From positions 22,906,473-22,970,472 of the forward strand of contig JACBWW010000017.1 of NCBI GenBank assembly GCA_020086605.1: DNA of 64,000 nt, given 5' to 3'. The notes beneath the pieces were generated by a model. It saw nothing but the letters and a program-made list of their open reading frames with translations. It did no database searches and had not been told where the DNA came from. The translations under genes were made by a program, and so were the position numbers. Below, piece after piece: positions 58,127 through 64,000 of this stretch (position 1 is its first letter; every line of letters starts with the position of its first letter). Source of the stretch: Lanius collurio. Taxonomy: Eukaryota > Chordata > Aves > Passeriformes > Laniidae.

Positions 58127-59917
58127 CATACTTTCTTCATTACAAAACCATTCTTCATTCTGAAAGACTTCATTGTTTATTCTTCAGACACCTTCTATAG
58201 AGCTGGAAGAAACAGAGTTTGGATGGAGCTTGAGATGCAGAATCATAATAACTTTCCTGTCTTGCTTAGAGACTAACTTCATGATAGGGTCTCTGCTGAA
58301 GTCTCTGGGTTCTCAGAAGTGCAGTTCTTATCAGCTGGGGATCTGGAGACTTAGGGATTTTGGTTCTATGTAGTTTAATTCAGGTCATAACAGTTTTTAC
58401 TCATCTAATTCCAAATAATTTTAGTAAGCGTTAAATAAATGACAGCTACTTCTGATTTAAATTTTGTTTTACATTAATTTGCATTATTTGACAATTCAGT
58501 TTTCTCCATCTTGTCTAAATTGTAGAAGTAAACATCTTTAGGGTGTTAATGTGCTATTCCTCTGGTATAAGTGGAAAGCTGATGATCCAAAAAGGTCCTT
58601 CTTGTCATTGCCTATATTTTAACAGTCTGTGGATTCCAAGATCTGCTCATTTACACCAAAGAATTTTCAGATTTGTCCTGGTCTCCTGTCACAGGGGACT
58701 TCCACTGTACCAGAAGCTATGTTTTGCAGTTTCCTAATGGCTCTAAAAAGGAACAGTAAATGTCAACAGGCAAAAAGGCCAAAAATTAGGGACAACTAGT
58801 GCTCACTAAGATATCTTTTGGGGATATAAGTCATAGCAGTTCTTGGTTCTTTCTTTCTACAGGCATTTTTGCAATAAATTATATAAAACCTAAAAACAAG
58901 GTAAATGTAAAAGGTTCTTCTGCCTAGTCAACAAATGAGTGAAAATTGAAGAAAATAGCCCTTCAATTCAAATCTTCAGTACTTTTAAGAAGCAAGTCTT
59001 ACTATTTATAGTTTTAATTATATTGAATTCTATGTCTCCCACAGCTTATACAAAGAAGCACAAAACATATATTTAAAAAGACTTGCCAATGCATTTTATT
59101 AAAATTAGTTGTGTTCTAATTATGTATACTTTTTATAGAAATAGATATTGCTAGTTCAGTCTTTTGTACTTTTTTCCCCATATTAAAACAAAACAAAACA
59201 GAACAAATCACAAAGAGAAAACTCTGCAACCTATTCACAGCTGAATTATTTTCATTAATAATAGCTTCATAGTTCATATACTTCTTATTTGTCTTATCAC
59301 TCATTTTAGTAGTTACGTAGCTACCCTCCTTCCATGGCATAATATTTATAACTGATTTAGGAAAATGGAAGTATCTGCTTGACCTTATGTTGTTTTTTTC
59401 AGTTCTGCCTACAGATTATTATTATTCCTTATTATTATTATAATAATTGCTCTTTGTGCAATAATTCTAGCTGATAGAGATAAGCACTAAAAGAATTTTG
59501 AGTGTTTCAGATTCTTAAAAGGCCAATATATTTGCTTAGTGAAATCATTTTATGACCTGCACCACAACCTGGGTCATCAGGTGACAATTTTTCCTGTCAT
59601 TGCCCCTTGCATTCTTAAGAACAAAGCTTTTCTTTACCTGTGTTCATACTCATGTGAAGTCTCTCCATCAGATAGTTTTGCAGCAGTCTGCTCTGGTTGT
59701 TTTTTAATGATATTGAAAATGAGAGACCCTACTTTTCAAAGTGTTCATTTGAGCTATAATTTCCCTTTCCTTATCGTTATAAACTGGTGTTACATAAAAC
59801 CAGAGATTACCCTCTGAATTTGGTCACACTGAGCATGCCAACCTCCTCTCTACCCTCTGAAAACACCCTCTAAATGTGAGTAAAAAGAAGATCCTGAGTA
59901 ACTTTTGAAGGAATCCA
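58127..59917. other. Unique AT-rich non-coding stretch
   Basis: No gene is recognised. An ATT trinucleotide patch lies at 59413-59446. The segment 58390-58520 is rich in TAAT/ATTA homeodomain-type cores and could be regulatory, but conservation cannot be judged from one sequence. Confidence 0.55.
59413..59446. repeat. ATT trinucleotide repeat
   Basis: Two short (ATT)n blocks separated by CCTT. Simple repeat. Confidence 0.85.
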
Positions 59918-60010
59918 TCCACTGAATCACAGAATATTTTAAGTTAGAGGAGACATCTGGAGCTTTGTCTATGCTGACCTCCTCAAAGCAGAACTGACCC
60001 TAAAAACAGA
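59918..60010 (-). mobile_element. CR1 LINE 3' terminal fragment, antisense, old
   Basis: CTGAATCACAGAATATTTTAAG followed by AGAGGAGACATCTGGAGCTTTG and TGACCTCCTCAAAGCAG is the reversed CR1 3' terminus ('...GAATCACAGAATGGTT...GACCTCTGGAGGTCAT...CTGCTCAAAGCAGG'). Very short and decayed. The 5' edge is uncertain. Confidence 0.65.
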
Positions 60011-60524
60011 GCCCTTCAGTTCCTTATGTGGTAAGGCTCCGTGGTCCAACAGTTCTATCTTTCTGTCTTTCCCTGTGTTCCTTTCCCAAAAAGAAATCAT
60101 GTTTCTCATCAGGTTTCTCACCACTGCTTTTGTGAACTATTACAGAATCAAAGAATTACAGAAAGGCTTTGTGTTACAGAATTAAAGACAGTAGCTGAGT
60201 TTGTTAAGAATAATTTGTGGCCCTGTATCTGATTTTTTTCTGGAGATCTGAACCGTGAAAGACAGGCTCTGTCTTTGCATGTTTTATAGGGGGCACCAAG
60301 CACCTTTTGGGAGCAGGAAATTTCAAACTAACTGCTGCTTTATTGATATCACAAATACTGTCATGGCAACTAATAGCACTTGCACAGACAAGCAACCTTT
60401 TGTAGAGACTCAAGCAACAGAACAAGAAAAGCTAAAAACAGTATTACCCAAGTGTCTGGCAGTGATCTGTACTTGGTAACAGTGAAGACTGAAAAAACAC
60501 TAATCAGTTTGATGTTCAAATAAT
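60011..60524. other. Unique stretch
   Basis: No gene or clear repeat. Frames of 63 to 74 codons are chance. Confidence 0.55.
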
Positions 60525-61530
60525 TTACAGCATTGATGGATAAGAGCAGCTGACATCATCTGCCTGGACTTGTGCAAAGCATTTGGCACTATCCCACATA
60601 ACATCCTCCTCTCTAAAATGAAGAGACATGGATCTTATGTAAACCACTTGGTGGAAAAGGAATTAGATGGCTGCGCTTAAGAGAGTTCTGGTCAGTGACT
60701 TGATGTCTGAGAAGACACCAGTAAAGAGTGGTGTTCCTTTGGGGTCAGTATTGGTGATGATTCTATGTAACATCTTCATGGGTCATACAGATGGTGGGAT
60801 TGAGTGCACCCTCAGCAGCTTTGCTGAAGACACAAAGCTGTGTGGTGCCACTGATATGCTGGAGGCAAGGGTACCATCCAGAGGGACCTTCATAGACTTG
60901 AAAGATGGGTCTGTTCAAACCTCAGAGAATTCAGCAAAACCAAGTGTGAGATCTTGCACCTGGTTCAAGGAAATCCCAAGCACAAATCAAGACTGGGTAG
61001 AGAGTGGATTGAGAGCAGCCTTGAGGAGAAGGACTTGTGAGTGTTGGTTAACAAGATGCTCAACATGACCCACCAATGTGCACCTGCAGCCCAGAAAGCC
61101 AAATGTGTCCTGGGCTGCATCAAAAGATGTGTCAGCAGGACATCAAGGGAGAAGATTCTTTCCCTTTATGCCACTCTCCTGAGACTCCATCTGGAGTACT
61201 GCATCCAGCTATGGGCTCTGAGAGGTTACCTTCTTCAGCCTGGAGAGAAGGCTCCAAGGAGACCTCAGAGTAGCTTTCCAGTACCTAAAATAGGCTTACA
61301 AGAAGGCCAGTAAGGGATTTTTTACAAGTGCACAATAATGTAAGGACAAGGAATAAAGACTTCAAACACAATGAGGGTATTTTTAGATTAGATATTAAGA
61401 AGAAATGCTTTATTATGAGTGTGGTGATACAATGGAACATGTTGCCCAGAGAAGTTGTGGATGCCCCATCCCTGAAAGTATTTAAGGCCAGGTTGGATGG
61501 CTCTTTCAGCAACCTGGTCTAGTGAAAGTT
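60525..61530 (+). mobile_element. CR1 LINE, reverse transcriptase to 3' UTR start
   Basis: A forward CR1 copy of about 1 kb. GACATCATCTGCCTGGACTTG encodes RT motif A (I-C-L-D-L-C-K-A-F). GGTGTTCCTTTGGGGTCAGTA is motif B, and TTTGCTGAAGAC (60820-60831) is motif C, reading F-A-E-D where active enzymes have F-A-D-D, so one catalytic aspartate is lost. Further on lie the CATCTGGAGTACTGCATCCAG and GAAGTTGTGGATGCCCCATCCC segments, and the copy stops at AGCAACCTGGTCTAGTG, about 100 bp short of the normal 3' terminus. The 133-codon frame 60667-61068 holds motifs B and C, and the other pieces lie in shifted frames. A CT microsatellite follows 30 bp later. Confidence 0.95.
60667..61068 (+). pseudogene. 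CR1 reverse transcriptase remnant with altered catalytic motif
   Basis: A 133-codon frame contains the RT motif B (GVPLGSVLVMILCNIF) and motif C as F-A-E-D-T, with Glu in place of the first catalytic Asp (codon at 60826-60828). In motif A upstream, in another frame, K-A-F is followed by G in place of D. Both changes would abolish polymerase activity. Confidence 0.9.
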
Positions 61531-61557
61531 GTCTCCGTCTGCTTATCTATCTGTTTT

Positions 61558-61560
<3 letters not shown>

Positions 61561-61609
<49 letters not shown>

Positions 61610-61612
61610 CAT
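61561..61612. repeat. CT microsatellite passing into CTAT/CATC repeats
   Basis: About 20 CT units (61562-61602) followed by CTATCTATCC. It lies close to the truncated end of the CR1 copy. Confidence 0.97.
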
Positions 61613-62571
61613 CTGTTTACTTACCTACCTACAGATCTATTTGGTGTACTGATGTGCTACGCGTGTTACTGGCAAAATACAGAAAATTACTTCTGTTAGT
61701 TGGATATAATTGTTACGTTCTTATTTTGCCCTAAAATTTAGTATTTTGCCTTTAAGTAGAAAGTACGTTGCATAGTATAAGCATACATTTCATTATTCTG
61801 AGAAAGGGAGTATTTTCTCACTATGGCATATCTTTTAATAAAGCCTTTTGGTTTGCTTATTCCATATAATACAGGAGGCTGTGCACATGGTTCCTCCCAC
61901 TTCACATGCTTCATTTTTGTATTCTGGAGCTCAAAAATAACAGGACTACTAGTGGAGAGATAAGGGTCAGATGTGATCAGTGATCAGTACAGGGCTTAGA
62001 GTATGTGGCCTTCTATGCAGCATCACTTCAAGTTACACCTCTGTATCTTAAGGGCCAGCCATGGGTGTGTGCCAGAGGTGAATGAGTGGTTTTGAGTAGA
62101 ACAGTGGTTCTAACTCACATGGATACCACAACACACTTGTTTAGCACAGGTTACAGTCTGTGAGCAGAACCCTTGCTCATAAACCATAGGAAGAGGTAAA
62201 ATGCTTCTTTTAGGAAGTGTGATTCAGATATGCCAAACAGTACATTAGTTTTGCTTCACCTAAATTCAATTAGAGACTCTGTATGAAACTTTTAAACCTC
62301 ACTGTTTTGTTTTTTTTACACTGAATTAAATATAGCTCAGTGCAATAGTCCTGGGCAGGATTTTCTGTCCTGAAGAGGTGATCACACAATGCTTCAGGTA
62401 TCTTTTACCTGCTAGAATTCTGGATTTCTTATAGTACAATTATTTCTTTAATATCATCCCCTTTCTATAGATGTACAATGGAAATAAATTTATATATTTC
62501 TTGGAACTGATGTTATTCTGTCTGACAAGCCTTTTGAGGAGGAATGATGGAAAACTGAATACTGTCTCTTA
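61613..62571. other. Unique AT-rich stretch
   Basis: No gene or repeat recognised. A few CTAC/TACC units near 61620-61632 continue the microsatellite. Confidence 0.6.
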
Positions 62572-63009
62572 TGAAAGGAGAGCTTTTGTGGATCGATGCC
62601 GTGTTTATTCCCCAGGGTCCCTCATGGACACGCTCAGGCGGCTCTGCCGGCACCCACGCGGGCACACGATCTCACCTCACAGGTGGTTGTGAACAGCCAC
62701 TCACACACACAGTCTGTGCACAAACCTCAGACAAAGGGGCCAGAGGGGCTCTCTGCTGCAATCCCGAGGTGTTCAATGAAACCACCACGCTCCAAGGAAG
62801 CAGGGACAAAGAACCAAGAATGAAATGCATGTGTGGTTTTATCCCAAAAGGTCCCAAGGGTGGGCAGAGCATCAGAAGCCAATGGTCTGAGGGCTGGGGG
62901 ACAGAGGCAAGGGTGAGTGACATAACAGGGGCCAGTGGGAAAGGGATGGGATGGGGGGTGAGAGTCAGTAACCAGTGGAATCTTGGTAAAGGGAGAACTT
63001 TCTAGCACA
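62572..63009 (-). mobile_element. Endogenous retrovirus LTR, antisense
   Basis: Read on the reverse strand a block begins TGTGCTAGAAAGTTCTCCC at 63009 and ends CTCTCCTTTCA at 62572, with TG...CA ends. In that order it shows an inverted CCAAT box (plus-strand CCAAT at 62879-62883) and a TATA-like GGGATAAAAC (plus-strand 62837-62845). About 230 bp further on, the polyA signal AATAAA (plus-strand TTTATT at 62604-62609) lies within GGGGAATAAACACGG. That arrangement suits a gammaretrovirus-like (ERV1) LTR. No target duplication is seen at these ends, so the boundaries could be off by tens of bases. Frames of 75 to 144 codons here have no recognisable domain and are read as chance. Confidence 0.6.
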
Positions 63010-64000
63010 GGGGTTTATGGAGAGGCCACTTTCAAAGCAAGGTGGGGGTGTAAAGTAGACTTGGCCATCACAACAGTCTTTTTTTCTTTTTTTTTCCTTT
63101 TTTTAAATCAGATAATAAAAATAAAACAACTGAGGATTTTATAGTTTGTAAGTTGTAGCCCTTGTATAAAGCAAGAATATTGCTGGCTAAAAGAAGATTT
63201 TCTGCTTTGACAATTCTATTTTCACTCATACCAAGTTTTTTCTCAGCTCCTACTCTGTGTATAAAAAATTTTCACTGAGATAATTTACTGTTTCTTCTGG
63301 GAGAGGACAAGATTTCTTCATGTGTTTTCAAGTGTTAAAATCTCACCAGGGAAGAGAACATATGTCAAAATAAAATCATCCAGTTTAAAAACCAAACTTG
63401 TGTTTTTTTAGGGAAAAGCTATGACATTTGATTGTGTAAAATTGGCAGCATCAGAGAACTGGCTTTTCACATGTTCAAAGTGGTAACTTGTAGAAAAGAA
63501 GATAATTTAATCTGTAGTATCTGCTATCTCTACCCATAATATCCAGTGGTTTGATACCTGTAGTTTGCATTAAGATATATAATTACAATTATTTTCCCTC
63601 TTAAGTTCTTTACAATGTCCAATTATAAACTTAAACACAAATTATAAACCTCTCAGATTTACTGACAATAACATATCCTCTCTTCCTTCTCCCAGTGTCT
63701 TGTGATTAGATGTTCATTCGGTCTTGTAAATTCCTTTTTCAGTGTGCTCGTAGTTTTTAATTTCCTCTTCATAACTTCCTGTTATTTACACTGGTTTGAG
63801 AGATTTAAATTTGAACATCATGCCAATACTGGATTACATTTTCAGTGAATGAAGCATAGATCAGCAAGAAAGGACAGTATGGCTCTGAGTGACCTTGTTA
63901 GTTTTCACATTCTGGAATCAGCCAAGGAACTGACTTTTTCTCAGAACACAAAAGAGTCACGAAATTCTTGTACCCATATCTTCAAAAGGAAACCATGCTG
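63010..64000. other. Unique AT-rich stretch to window end
   Basis: A T/C-rich tract at about 63079-63104 is followed by ordinary AT-rich DNA. No gene or further repeat is recognised. Confidence 0.6.

Noticed and set aside
1..64000. CRISPR arrays, tRNA or rRNA genes, bacterial-type operons
   Set aside because: No regularly spaced repeats, no cloverleaf-type sequences and no dense coding. Composition and repeats are those of a bird nuclear genome.

Overview
This window reads as non-coding nuclear DNA from a bird. The evidence is many fragments of CR1-type non-LTR retrotransposons on both strands, one still ending in the avian ATTCTATG-type 3' repeat at 30830-30851, together with several solo or truncated retroviral LTRs of ERVL and other types like those common in songbird genomes. 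The background is AT-rich, with frequent poly-A/poly-T tracts. I found no open frame that I can defend as a host protein-coding gene, and no tRNA, rRNA or CRISPR array. The window looks like a gene-poor intergenic or long intronic stretch. Bird is a confident inference; passerine is only a guess from the LTR types. All family names rest on pattern recognition by eye, without alignment.

Layout. 1-9.5 kb: unique AT-rich DNA, a decayed L1/Tx1-type reverse transcriptase fragment (about 2316-2460), two forward CR1 pieces (3135-3275, 3465-3866) and a reverse CR1 3' end (6858-7670). 9.5-16 kb: an LTR with TATA box and polyA signal (9744-10246), a long poly-T tract and an unclassified repeat-like block (15340-15610). 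16-24 kb: two unusually perfect short hairpins (16483-16523, 23853-23882), a reverse CR1 fragment, and two ERVL-type LTR pieces. The second ERVL piece (20970-22025) is split by a 643-bp CpG-rich insertion flanked by a perfect 6-bp repeat. 24-38 kb: mostly unique DNA, a forward CR1 (30070-30855), a reverse ERVL-type solo LTR (34804-35376) and a possible ERVL leader fragment (36990-37400).

38-48 kb: a forward CR1 with a recognisable reverse transcriptase (38535-39720), a reverse CR1 fragment, and an LTR with matching terminal inverted repeats (40416-41098). A CpG island of about 1 kb follows (46200-47220). It is the strongest candidate for a real host promoter in the window, with another LTR just beyond it (about 47745-48130). 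48-64 kb: unique AT-rich DNA, then what looks like an ancient antisense CR1/L3-type LINE (54600-57440) interrupted by a younger antisense CR1 (54757-55795), a possible MIR-type SINE relic (58036-58126), a forward CR1 ending at a CT microsatellite (60525-61612), and a reverse ERV LTR (about 62572-63009).

No operon-like or pathway organisation is visible. The window is a layered record of retroelement insertions, with one plausible promoter (the CpG island) and several LTR promoters that could in principle drive non-coding transcripts.
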